Source: Microtetraspora glauca (lineage in GTDB: Bacteria > Actinomycetota > Actinomycetes > Streptomycetales > Streptomycetaceae). Taken from it: a stretch of 64,000 nt of DNA. The position numbers and the translations under genes were made by a program. Location: contig JOFO01000012.1 in NCBI GenBank assembly GCA_000721275.1, positions 76,621 through 140,620 of the forward strand, in the 5' to 3' direction. This document shows, one piece after another, positions 1 to 9,000 of this stretch. How positions within the stretch are numbered: position 1 is the first letter of the stretch; each line of letters begins with the position of its first letter. The notes beneath the pieces were generated by a model. The model was given only the letters and a program-made list of their open reading frames with translations. It made no database searches and was not told the DNA's origin.

Positions 1-528
1 GGTCGCGACGGCGACCCGGCGCCGCTGCCCGAAGGAGAGGTGGTGCGGGGGCCGGTCGGCGTACGCGGCCATGCCGACCCGGGCGAGGGCGCGCTCCACG
101 ACCGCGTCCAGCTCGGCGCCGCGCAGCCCGGCGGTGGCGGGGCCGAAGGCGACGTCCTCGCGGACGGTGGGCATGAAGAGCTGGTCGTCGGGGTCCTGGA
201 AGACGATGCCGACCTTCCGCCGGATCTCCGCCATGTGCCGTTTGCCGACGGGCAGTCCGGCGACGGTGACGGTGCCCGCGCCGGCGGCGAGGATGCCGTT
301 GAGGTGGAGGACGAGGGTGGTCTTCCCGGCGCCGTTGGGGCCGAGGAGGGCGACCCGCTCGCCGTGCCCGATCGTCAGGTTCACGCCGAAGAGCGCCTGG
401 TGGCCGTCGGGGTAGGCGTAGGCGAGGCCGGAGACGTCCAGCGAGGGCGGGGGTGGGGCGTCCGGCGTGGGCGCGGCCGGGGTGCCCGGCGGGGGCGCGG
501 TCGTGTCGTCCGGCGGGGGCGTGGTCAC
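1..528 (-). CDS. cbiO: Energy-coupling ABC ATPase of a Co/Ni ECF transporter (partial)
   Basis: This is the cytoplasmic ATPase that powers the CbiM/CbiQ metal transporter upstream. Only the first 176 codons are in the window; the gene runs off the left edge. A Pro-rich N-terminal tail of about 30 residues precedes the ABC domain. The Walker A motif GPNGAGKTT is present, and the ABC signature LSFGQ lies just before the window edge; Walker B and the H-loop lie outside. The GTG start overlaps the cbiQ stop as GTGA, so translation is coupled. The alternative of a NikO-type nickel ATPase cannot be separated from CbiO by sequence, and the Nur-type operator favours nickel. Confidence 0.93.
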   Translation of the reverse strand, partial: MTTPPPDDTTAPPPGTPAAPTPDAPPPPSLDVSGLAYAYPDGHQALFGVNLTIGHGERVALLGPNGAGKTTLVLHLNGILAAGAGTVTVAGLPVGKRHMAEIRRKVGIVFQDPDDQLFMPTVREDVAFGPATAGLRGAELDAVVERALARVGMAAYADRPPHHLSFGQRRRVAVAT

Positions 529-1286
529 AGGGTCCGTCCGAGGAGGCAGATCGGGAGGGCGGCGAGCGGCAGGGCGAGCGCGGTCGCCCACTGGGCGCGG
601 GTCGTCGGGGTGTCGTCGAGGAGCGGCAGCGTGCCGGTGTAGCCGCGGCTGACCATGGCGAGGTGGACGCGTTCGCCGCGCTCGTACGAGCGGATGAAGA
701 GGGCGCCGGCGGACTTGGCGAGGACGCCCCAGTGGCGTACGCCGGACGCCTCGAAGCCGCGGGAGCGGCGGGCGACGGACATCCGGCGCATCTCGTCGGT
801 GATGACGTCGCCGTACCGGATCATGAACGCGGCGATCTGGACGAGCGGCGACGGCAGGCGGAGCCGCTGGAGGCCGAGGATCAGGGCGCGGAGCTCGGTG
901 GTGGCGGCGAGGAGCACGGAGGCGGTGACGCCGAGGGTGCCCTTGGCGAGGACGTTCCAGGCGCCCCAGAGGCCGGGGACGCTGAGGTCCACGCCGAGGA
1001 CGGTCGTCCGCTCGCCGGGGACGACGAACGGCATGAGCACGGCGAAGGCGACGAACGGGACCTCGATGGCGAGCCGCCGCAGCAGGAAGCCGGCGGGTAC
1101 GCGCGCGCGTGCGGCGACGGCGGCGAGCAGGGCCGCGTAGAGGGCGAAGGCCCAGACGGCCTCGCGCGGGGTGCCGACGACGACGAGGACGAAGCCGAGG
1201 ACGGCGACGAGTTTGGTGTGCGCGGGCAGGGCGTGGACCGGCGAGTCCCCCCGCCGGTACAGCCGGTGCGCGTGCCCCGCTCCCAT
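525..1286 (-). CDS. cbiQ: ECF transporter transmembrane T component CbiQ
   Basis: A 253-residue membrane protein of the CbiQ/NikQ family. It couples ATP hydrolysis in CbiO to the substrate-binding CbiM in the membrane. Several hydrophobic segments are visible (about residues 25-60, 70-95 and 225-250). A cytoplasmic loop carries the family's Ala-Arg-rich coupling helices, including ARRSRGFEAS at about residue 165. The gene starts 3 bases after the cbiM stop and overlaps cbiO by 4 bases, giving a tight three-gene operon. The substrate (Co or Ni) is not determined by this subunit. Confidence 0.92.
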   Translation of the reverse strand: MGAGHAHRLYRRGDSPVHALPAHTKLVAVLGFVLVVVGTPREAVWAFALYAALLAAVAARARVPAGFLLRRLAIEVPFVAFAVLMPFVVPGERTTVLGVDLSVPGLWGAWNVLAKGTLGVTASVLLAATTELRALILGLQRLRLPSPLVQIAAFMIRYGDVITDEMRRMSVARRSRGFEASGVRHWGVLAKSAGALFIRSYERGERVHLAMVSRGYTGTLPLLDDTPTTRAQWATALALPLAALPICLLGRTL

Positions 1287-1289
1287 CCG

Positions 1290-2366
1290 TCAGACCTGGG
1301 CGCCGGTCCCGGCGGCGCGCCGGCGGCGGCGGCGGACGGTCCAGAAGACGCCGGTGCCGGCGGCGAGGGTGAGGCCGACGCCGATCACGCCGGCGAGGCC
1401 GCCGGAGAGGCGGGCGGAGTCGACGCCCTGGACGCCGTAGTCGGCGAGCGGGGAGCCGGCGGCGGCGTGTTCCTGGACCTTGGCGTCGATGCCCTGGTCG
1501 GCGGCGACCTTCTCCAGGCCGTCGGGGCTGGCGGAGGCGTAGAACGAGACGACGCCGGCGAGGACGAGGGCGGTGGCGGCGCCGGCGAGCCACACCTTCC
1601 GGGGGCTCCCGGTGGGCGCCTCGGCGGCGGCCGGGACCGGCGCGGCGTCGACGAGTTCGCCGTCGACGCGCAGCTTGAGCGGCGCGGTGAGGCCGCGGGC
1701 GCCGTGCACGAGGTCGGGGCGGACGGCGAGGACCGCGCCGACGGTGAGGGCGGTGATGACGGCCTCGCCGACGCCGATGAGGACGTGGACGCCCAGCATG
1801 GCGGTGAGGACCTTGCCGATCGGCACGTCGGTGGTGCCGCCGACCGCGTAGAGCAGGGTGAAGGCGGCGGCCGAGGCCGGTACGGAGACGAGCGCGGCGA
1901 CGAAGGTGGCGGCGGTGACGCCGCCGCGGCTGCGGGGCAGCACGAGCCGCAGGCCTCGGAAGAGGAGGTGGGCGGTGACGACGGTGACGACGCCCATGAC
2001 GGTGATGTTGACGCCGAGCGCGGTGAGGCCGCCGTCGGCGAAGAGGACGGCCTGCATGATCAGCACGACGGCGATGCACAGGACGCCGGTCCAGGGGCCG
2101 ACGAGGATCGCGGCGAGCGCTCCGCCGAGGAGGTGGCCGCTGGTCCCGGCGGCGACCGGGAAGTTGAGCATCTGGACGGCGAAGACGAAGGCGGCGACGA
2201 GGCCGGCCAGCGGCGCCACCCGCTCCCCCGCGGGGTCGCCGGCCGGGACGGCGGTGCCGCCGAGCTCCCGGCGCGCGCCGCGCAGGCTCAGGGCGACGGC
2301 GCCGGCGGCGACGACACCGGCGGCGGCCGACACGGGGGCGTTGATGAATCCGTCGGGTACATGCAC
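1290..2366 (-). CDS. cbiM: ECF transporter metal-binding component CbiM with fused CbiN-like C-terminus
   Basis: A 358-residue integral membrane protein that binds Co2+ or Ni2+. The N-terminus reads (M)HVPDGF, the invariant start of the family, in which His2 and the free N-terminus ligate the metal; this fixes the GTG start. Residues 1-220 are CbiM. A linker and a further segment (about 255-345) with a TM helix, a PDGLEKVA motif and a C-terminal TM helix match CbiN/NikN, so M and N are fused. It is the first gene of the operon. A 25-bp dyad matching the Streptomyces Nur box lies 17 bases upstream, so nickel is the more likely substrate. Confidence 0.92.
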   Translation of the reverse strand: MHVPDGFINAPVSAAAGVVAAGAVALSLRGARRELGGTAVPAGDPAGERVAPLAGLVAAFVFAVQMLNFPVAAGTSGHLLGGALAAILVGPWTGVLCIAVVLIMQAVLFADGGLTALGVNITVMGVVTVVTAHLLFRGLRLVLPRSRGGVTAATFVAALVSVPASAAAFTLLYAVGGTTDVPIGKVLTAMLGVHVLIGVGEAVITALTVGAVLAVRPDLVHGARGLTAPLKLRVDGELVDAAPVPAAAEAPTGSPRKVWLAGAATALVLAGVVSFYASASPDGLEKVAADQGIDAKVQEHAAAGSPLADYGVQGVDSARLSGGLAGVIGVGLTLAAGTGVFWTVRRRRRRAAGTGAQV

Positions 2367-2382
2367 GTCCCGAATGATGAGC

Positions 2383-2407
2383 GCTCCTGCAAACGACTTG
2401 CAAGAGC
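2383..2407. promoter_or_regulatory. Nur-type (nickel uptake regulator) operator
   Basis: The core reads TGCAA-N5-TTGCA (2388-2402), exactly the published Nur half-site arrangement tGCaa-n5-ttGCA. It is extended by outer arms GCTC and GAGC, with a single mismatched pair between arm and core on each side. It sits immediately upstream of the cbiM GTG, where a bound Fur-family repressor would block transcription. Binding is inferred from sequence only. Confidence 0.7.
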
Positions 2408-2596
2408 GTCCAGATCACAAAACGGGATGCGCGCTCCGGCCGCCGGAGGGGAGGGCGACAGGTGAGTCCGCCCCGGGACCGGGAAGACGCGGTGTGAGTA
2501 CGGCCACGGATCGGTCACGTCGGGAGTGACCATGCGATCCCTTGGGAAGAATGCGACATTGAGTGACAAATCGCAGCTCTAGGTGAGGAGAACGTG

Positions 2597-2944
2597 ATGG
2601 CCGCCGTCGAGGACCATGCCCGCGCCCGCCTGATCGGCGACGCGCCGGTCTCCCGGGCCGTGCCGGTCTCCCTCCGGTACGATCCCGGCTTCTCCCCCGC
2701 CACCGTCCGCTTCGTCCTCCCCGGCGGCGTCGAGTGGTCCTTCCCCCGCGCGCTGCTGGAGGACGGCATCCACGAGCCGGCCCACCGCGGCGACATCGCG
2801 GTCTGGCCGTGCGGCCGGGCGCAGACGGTGGTCGAGTTCCACGGCGCCGCGGAGGTCTCGGTCGTCCAGTTCGACAGCGTGGTGCTCTCCCGGTTCCTGG
2901 AGCACACGTACGCCGCCGGCGCGTCGTCGCTGACGACGCACTGA
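2597..2944 (+). CDS. SsgA-like sporulation/cell-division regulator (SALP)
   Basis: A 115-residue protein of the actinomycete-specific SsgA family, whose members steer septum-site selection and spore-wall assembly in sporulating aerial hyphae. Family features visible are the VPVSLRYDP segment near residue 25, the PGGVEWSFPRALL core, the DIAVWP motif near 70 and the FLEHTYAA C-terminal helix. The ATG at 2597 is preferred over the GTG three bases earlier because GGAG lies 6 bases upstream of it. It stands alone between divergent cbiM and convergent MMPL. Which paralogue (SsgA-G) it is cannot be decided here. Confidence 0.88.
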   Translation: MAAVEDHARARLIGDAPVSRAVPVSLRYDPGFSPATVRFVLPGGVEWSFPRALLEDGIHEPAHRGDIAVWPCGRAQTVVEFHGAAEVSVVQFDSVVLSRFLEHTYAAGASSLTTH

Positions 2945-3037
2945 CGGCGTACGGCCGCGTCGGCTCCCCGTCCCCACAGGTTCCGGCGCGGGCCGGGGCG
3001 CACCCCCCGCTCAGGGGCCGCCCCGGGACCGGGGGTG

Positions 3038-5200
3038 TCAGACCTTCGCGAGGTCCGGCTTCGCGGGGGCCGCGGTGTCGTGGGCGGCCAGGGACTCGCC
3101 CTCGACGTCCACGTTCGGCAGCGCGCGGTCGAGCCACTTCGGCAGCCACCACGCCTTGTGGCCGAGGAGCGCGAGGACGGCCGGGACGATCGCCATGCGG
3201 ACGACGAAGGCGTCGAAGAGGACCGCGACGGCGAGGCCGAAGCCGATCATCTTGATCATCTGGTCGCTCATGCCGATGAAGCCGGAGAAGACCGCGATCA
3301 TGATCACCGCGGCGGCGGTGACCACCCGGGCGCTGTGCCGGAAGCCGGTCACGATCGCCTCGCCGGGCCGCTCGCCGTGGACGTACGCCTCGCGCATCCG
3401 CGTCACGAGGAAGACCTCGTAGTCCATCGCGAGGCCGAAGACCACGCCGACCATGAAGATCGGCATCATCGACATGATCGGGCCGGTCTGCTCGACGCCG
3501 AACAGGCTGCCCAGCCAGCCCCACTGGAAGACCGCGACGACGGCGCCGAGGGCGGCGACCACCGACAGCAGGAAGCCGAGGGCGGCCTTGAGGGGCACGA
3601 GGACCGATCGGAAGACCACGGTCAGCAGGACGAAGGCGAGGCCGACGACGAGTGCCAGGTAGGGCACGAGGGCGTCGTTCATCTTCTCCGAGAAGTCGAT
3701 GTTCATCGCGGTGGCGCCGGTGACGAGGACGTCGTCGCCGGTGGCGTCGCGGATGTCGTGGACCAGGGTCTCGGTGGCGCCGGAGGACGGGCGGTCCTTC
3801 GGGATCACCGTGATCATGGCGGCGTCGCCGGCCTTGTTGGGCGTGGCCGGGGTGACGGCGGCGATGCCGTCGAGCTTCTGGATGGTGGACACGGTCCGGT
3901 CGGCGGTGGCCTTGTCGCCGTCGACGACGACGAGCAGCGGGCCGTTGAAGCCGGGGCCGAAGCCCTCGGACAGCAGGTCGTAGGCGCGGCGCTCGGTCGC
4001 GGAGACCGGCTTCACGCCGTCGTCGGGCAGGCCCATCTCCAGCGAGGCGGCCGGGACCGCGATGGCGCCGAGGCCGAGGACGCCGGCCAGCAGGACGAAG
4101 AGCGGGCGGCGGAGGACGAACCGGGCCCAGCGGGTGCCGGCGTTCGGCTTGCCGTCCTTCGCCGCGTCGGCGAGGCCCTTGCGCTGCTTGCGGCCGATCA
4201 CCTTGTCGCCGGCGAAGCCGAGCAGCGCCGGGATGAGGGTGAGGGCGATGAGGACGGCGATGACGACGGTGCCGGCGGCGGCGAAGCCCATCTTCGTCAG
4301 CATCGGGATGTTGACGACGGCGAGGCCGACGAGGGCGATGACGACGGTGAGCCCGGCGAAGACGACGGCCGAGCCGGCGGTGCCGGTGGCACGGCCCGCG
4401 GCCTCCTCCTTGTCCCGGCCGTCGGCCAGTTCGGAGCGGTAGCGGGAGACGATGAAGAGGGCGTAGTCGATGCCGACGGCGAGGCCGATCATCATCGCCA
4501 GGGTGGAGGTGGTGGTGCCGAGGTCGAGGACGTTGGCGAGCGCGGTGATCGCGCTGACGCCGATGCCGACGCCGATGATCGCGGTGAGCAGCGGCAGTCC
4601 GGCCGCGACGAGCGAGCCGAAGGTGATCACCAGGACGAAGCCGGCGATGACGACGCCGATGATCTCGCCGGTGCCGGTCTCGGGCATGGTCTGGAGGGCG
4701 TCGCCGCCGACCTCGACGGTGAGGCCCTTGCCCTGGGCGGCGTGGCCGGCCTGTTCGAGGGCTTCGCGGGTCTCGTCGGTCAGCTCCATCGCGTTGACCT
4801 TGTAGGCGACGGAGACGTAGGCGGTGGAGCCGTCCCGGGAGACGGCCTGGGCCGTGTACGGGTCGGTGACCGAGACGATCTGGTCGGAGCCGGACTTCAG
4901 CGCGGCGACGGTCTCCTCGACGACGGCCTTGGGCGCCGCGTCCGTCATCTTGCCGCCGTCGGGGGCCTTGAAGACGACCCGGGCGGTGGCGCCGTCGGCT
5001 CCGGCACCCGGGAAGCGCTCTTCGAGCAGGTCGAAGGCGCGCTGGGCCTCGGTGCCGGGGATGGAGAAGGAGCTGGAGGTCGCGGCGGGCGCGGTGGCGG
5101 CGCCGACTCCGGCGATCGCCAGGAGCGCCACCCAGAGGAGGGCGACGAGCCGTCGGCGCCGGAAGGCGGTGCGGCCCAGTTTGTACAGGAAGGTGGCCAC
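3038..5200 (-). CDS. MMPL/RND-family membrane exporter
   Basis: A 720-residue MMPL-type transporter with the duplicated layout: an N-terminal TM helix (about 15-35), a large extracytoplasmic domain, a 5-6 helix bundle (about 165-330), a second extracytoplasmic domain and a second bundle (about 510-690). Each bundle carries the proton-relay motif of the family, GIDYALFIVSRYR in the first half and AMDYEVFLVTR in the second. The GTG start (VATFLYKLGR) has GGGAG 9 bases upstream; longer in-frame starts lack this. It follows a TetR gene on the same strand and is probably controlled by it. Such pumps export lipids or drugs; the substrate is unknown. Confidence 0.92.
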   Translation of the reverse strand: MATFLYKLGRTAFRRRRLVALLWVALLAIAGVGAATAPAATSSSFSIPGTEAQRAFDLLEERFPGAGADGATARVVFKAPDGGKMTDAAPKAVVEETVAALKSGSDQIVSVTDPYTAQAVSRDGSTAYVSVAYKVNAMELTDETREALEQAGHAAQGKGLTVEVGGDALQTMPETGTGEIIGVVIAGFVLVITFGSLVAAGLPLLTAIIGVGIGVSAITALANVLDLGTTTSTLAMMIGLAVGIDYALFIVSRYRSELADGRDKEEAAGRATGTAGSAVVFAGLTVVIALVGLAVVNIPMLTKMGFAAAGTVVIAVLIALTLIPALLGFAGDKVIGRKQRKGLADAAKDGKPNAGTRWARFVLRRPLFVLLAGVLGLGAIAVPAASLEMGLPDDGVKPVSATERRAYDLLSEGFGPGFNGPLLVVVDGDKATADRTVSTIQKLDGIAAVTPATPNKAGDAAMITVIPKDRPSSGATETLVHDIRDATGDDVLVTGATAMNIDFSEKMNDALVPYLALVVGLAFVLLTVVFRSVLVPLKAALGFLLSVVAALGAVVAVFQWGWLGSLFGVEQTGPIMSMMPIFMVGVVFGLAMDYEVFLVTRMREAYVHGERPGEAIVTGFRHSARVVTAAAVIMIAVFSGFIGMSDQMIKMIGFGLAVAVLFDAFVVRMAIVPAVLALLGHKAWWLPKWLDRALPNVDVEGESLAAHDTAAPAKPDLAKV

Positions 5201-5309
5201 GGGTGCGTACTCCCATTGTGGGGCGGGACAGGGCATGGGGAGCCGGCCCGACGGCGTGAGCGGTGCGCAGTCAGGTGGAGCAGGGGTGGTGCGGGGCGGT
5301 GCGGGGTGG

Positions 5310-5882
5310 TCAGACGCCGAGTGAGGGGAGCACGACGGCGTCGACGTATCGGACGAGGAACGCGTGGTCGACCGGCTGGTCGTCGATCAGCGGGCGGGCG
5401 ACGAGCGCTCCGATGAGCATGTGCGGGACGAAGTCGAGGGCCGGGTTGTCCGGCGGGACCTCGCCCCTGCGGACCGCGCGCCGGAGGATCTCGGCGAAAC
5501 CGTTGAGCTCGGGTTCGATGAGCAGCTCGCGCAGCGCCTGGTGCAGGTCCGGGTGGGTGTGGACGGCATGGGCGAGACCCCGCATCAGCGCGGTGTCCCG
5601 CTCCATCTGGCAGTCGTCGGCGAGGTCCAGGAGCGCCTGGAAGTCGCCGCGCAGGGAGCCGGTGTCGATCTGGTCGAAACCGGACGGCTTGTTGTGGCGC
5701 AGGGCCGTGGCGACCAGCTCGGGCTTGCTCCCCCACTGGCGGTAGAGGGTGGCCTTGCTGGAGTGGGTGCGGGCGGCGACGGCGTCCATGGTGAGGGCGT
5801 CGTAGCCGACCTCGCGGAGGAGGTCGAGCACGGCCGCGTAGAGCTCGGTCTCCCGCTCGGGAGTGAGTCTGCTGCGGGCCAT
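5310..5882 (-). CDS. TetR-family repressor of the MMPL exporter
   Basis: A 190-residue TetR regulator. The N-terminal helix-turn-helix (about residues 25-48) reads MDAVAARTHSSKATLYRQWG, typical of the family; the C-terminal 130 residues form the ligand/dimer domain. The ATG at 5882 (MARSRLTPERE) is chosen because upstream in-frame codons run through the operator region. It is the first gene of a two-gene unit with the exporter at 3038-5200 and lies directly downstream of two identical palindromes, so it probably represses itself and the pump. Confidence 0.92.
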   Translation of the reverse strand: MARSRLTPERETELYAAVLDLLREVGYDALTMDAVAARTHSSKATLYRQWGSKPELVATALRHNKPSGFDQIDTGSLRGDFQALLDLADDCQMERDTALMRGLAHAVHTHPDLHQALRELLIEPELNGFAEILRRAVRRGEVPPDNPALDFVPHMLIGALVARPLIDDQPVDHAFLVRYVDAVVLPSLGV

Positions 5883-5917
5883 GTCGGGACCTCCGGTCGG
5901 GGGACGAGGCAGAGCGA

Positions 5918-5932
5918 ACGAAACGGTTTCGT
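5918..5932. promoter_or_regulatory. TetR operator 1
   Basis: ACGAAACGGTTTCGT is a 15-bp palindrome around one central base, 36 bases upstream of the TetR start. An equivalent site lies 56 bp further upstream. Confidence 0.75.
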
Positions 5933-5973
5933 ACTCTGCGTACGGTACGAAGGTACCCCCGACCGTCAGCGAA

Positions 5974-5988
5974 ACGAAACCGTTTCGT
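5974..5988. promoter_or_regulatory. TetR operator 2
   Basis: ACGAAACCGTTTCGT is the reverse complement of operator 1 and differs from it only at the central base. It lies between the TetR gene and the divergent tricorn gene, so it could also affect the latter. Confidence 0.75.
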
Positions 5989-6082
5989 ACGTGTTCTGGG
6001 CCACACCCCGCCACCCCACCCCGCCACCTTCCGTACGCCCGTACGAGTTGCCGCGCCCCCTCCGCGCGGAAAGCATGAACAG

Positions 6083-9000
6083 GTGAGTGACGACGTGGCC
6101 TACCTCCGCTTCCCGCACCTCCACGACGACCTGCTGTGCTTCACGGCCGAGGACGACCTGTGGGTCGCCCCGCTCGTCCCCGACGGGCAGACCCCCGGCC
6201 GCGCCTGGCGGCTCACCGTCGACCGCACCCGGGCCGGGCACCCCCGCTTCTCGCCGGACGGGCGGCACATCGCGTACACGAACTGGCGCAGCCTCGACCC
6301 CGAGATCCACCTCGTGCCGGTCGACGGCGGCCACGCCCGCCAGCTCTCCTACTGGGGCTCCACCGACACCCGGGTCTGCGGCTGGTCCCCCGACGGGGAC
6401 ATCCTCGCCGTCTCCTCGCAGGGCCAGCCCTTCTCGTACTTCTCCTGGGCCTACACCGTCGGCACCGACGGCTCGCCCGGCCGCCGGATGCCGTGGGGCC
6501 CGGTCTCCGACATCGCCGTCCGGGACGTCGACGGCGAGCGCCGCACCCTGCTCCTCACCGGCACCCCGCCGCACGAGCCCGCCGCCTGGAAGCGGTACCG
6601 GGGCGGCGCCACCGGCCGGCTCTGGCTGCACGGCGAACGGCTCCTCGCCGACCTCGGCGGCCACCTCGCCGACCCGATGTTCGTCACCGCCCCGCCCGGC
6701 GAGGACGGCTGCCGGATCGCCTTCCTCTCCGACCACGAGGGCATCGGCAACCTCTATTCCTGCCGCCCCGACGGCACCGGCCTGCGCCGGCACACCGACC
6801 ACGCCGACTTCTACGCCCGGCACGCCTCCTCCGACGGCCGCCGGGTCGTCTACCAGTGCGCCGGCGAGCTGTGGATCGTGGAGGACCTGTCCGCCGGCGC
6901 CTCACCGCGCCGGCTGGAGGTCCGGCTCGGCGGCCAGCGGGCCGGCCGGCGGCCCTACCAGGTGCCCGCCGCCCGGCACGTCGACGCCGTCTCCGTCGAC
7001 GAGACCGGCCGGGCCAGCGCCGTCGGGGTGCGCGGCAGCCTGTACTGGCTCACCCACCGCGACGGGCCCGCCCGCGCCATCACCGACACCCCCGGCGTCC
7101 GCGTCCGGCTCCCCGAGATGCTCGGCAGCGGCGGCCAGATCGCGTACGTCACCGACGCCGAGGGCGAGGACGCCGTCGAGATCGCCTACCTGCCCCGGGC
7201 CAGCGGCGACCGGCCGCCGCGCCGGCTCGCCGCCGGAGAACTGGGCCGCGTCGAGGAACTGGTCGCCGACCCCGACGGCGAACGCCTCGCCCTCGCCACC
7301 CACGACGGCCGGCTGCTCCTCATCGACGCCACCGAGGACTCCAACGGAGAGGTCACCGAGCTGATCCGGTCCGTCAACGGCCCGGTCCGCGACCTCGCCT
7401 TCTCCCCCGACGGCGCCTGGCTCACCTGGTCCCACCCCGGCATCGGCCGCTCCCTGCGCTCCATCAAGCTCGTCCGCATCGCGGGCCCCGGCCCGCGCAC
7501 GGTCATCGACGTCACCAACGGGCGCTTCGAGGACGAGAACCCCGTCTTCACCAGCGACGGCCGCTACCTCGCCTTCCTCTCCTGGCGCGGCTTCGACCCG
7601 GTGTACGACGTCCACACCGGCGACCTGTCGTTCCCGCTCGGCTGCCGCCCCTACCTGGTGCCGCTCTCCTCCGCGACCCCGTCCCCCTTCGCGCTGCTCC
7701 CCGACGGGCGCCCCGCCGCCGGCGGCCTCGACCCCGCCGACGACGGCGCCGACAGCGGCGACGGCACCGTCACCGTGGAGACCGAGGGACTGCCCGACCG
7801 GGTCACCCCCTTCCCGGTCGCCGCCTCCAAGTACTCGGCGCTCGCCCCGGTCTCCGGCGGCGGCCTCGTCTGGCTGCGCTGGCCCATCTCCGGCGCCCTC
7901 GGCGAGACCTTCGCCAACCCCGCCGACACCTCCGGCCGCCCCACCCTGGAGCACTTCTCCGTCACCAAGGCCCGCCGCACCGAACTCGCCCGCGACCTCG
8001 ACTGGTTCGCGGTCAGCGGCGACGGCACCCGGCTCGTCGTCTCCGACGAGGGCGAACTGCGCGCCGTCCCCGCCACCGAACCCGGCGACAACGACTCCAC
8101 CGTCTACCTCGACCTGCGCCGCATCCTCCACGAGGTCGACCCCGGCGCCGAATGGCGCCAGTCCTACGACGAGGCCGGGCGGATCGTCCGCGCCTACTTC
8201 TGGGAACCCGGCATGGGCGGCGTCGACTGGGACGCGATCCTCGCCCAGTACCGGCCGCTCCTCGAACGGGTCGCCTCCCCCGACGAGTTCGCCGACCTGC
8301 TCCGCGAGGTCATGGGCGAACTGGGCACCTCCCACGCCTACGTCACCCCCGCCCGGCGCAACGAGGGCCCCGCCCACTACCAGCGGCCCCAGGGCCTCCT
8401 CGGCGCCAACTTCGTGTGCCGCGACGGCAGCTGGGTCGTCAAGCGGATCCTGCCGGGCGAGTCCTCCGACTCCAAGGCCCGCTCCCCGCTCGCCGGTACG
8501 GGCATCCGCGAGGGCGCCGCCCTCACCCACGTCGACGGCCGGCCCGTCGACCCCCTCACCGGCCCCTACCCGCTGCTCGCCGGCACCGGCGGCACCACCG
8601 TCGAGCTCACCTTCACCCCGGCCGGCGGCGAGGGCCGCTCCCGCCGGGTCGCCGTCGTCCCGCTGATCGACGAACGCCCGCTGCGCTACCAGGACTGGGT
8701 CGCCAAACGGCGGGCCGTGGTCCGCGAGGTCAGCGGCGGACGCTGCGGCTACCTCCACATCCCCGACATGGGCGGCTCCGGCTGGGCCCAGTTCAACCGC
8801 GACCTGCGGATGGAGGTCTCCCGGCCCGCCCTCATCGTCGACGTGCGCGGCAACGCCGGCGGCCACATCAGCGAACTCGTCGTGGAGACCCTCACCCGCA
8901 AGATCATCGGCTGGGACCTCACCCGCAACGCGCAGCCCGTCAGCTACGCCTCCAACGCCCCGCGCGGCCCCGTCGTCGCCCTCGCCGACGAGGCCACCTC

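Noticed and set aside
1..2366. Cobalamin riboswitch before the cbi operon
   Set aside because: There are only 230 bases between cbiM and the divergent gene, with no B12-box-like sequence; the Nur dyad sits next to the start codon.
3035..5416. A 793-codon plus-strand frame opposite the MMPL gene, and similar long frames at 453-2465 and 22094-24889
   Set aside because: Low-complexity His/Asp/Gly/Glu-rich products opposite well-supported genes; typical antisense frames of high-GC DNA.
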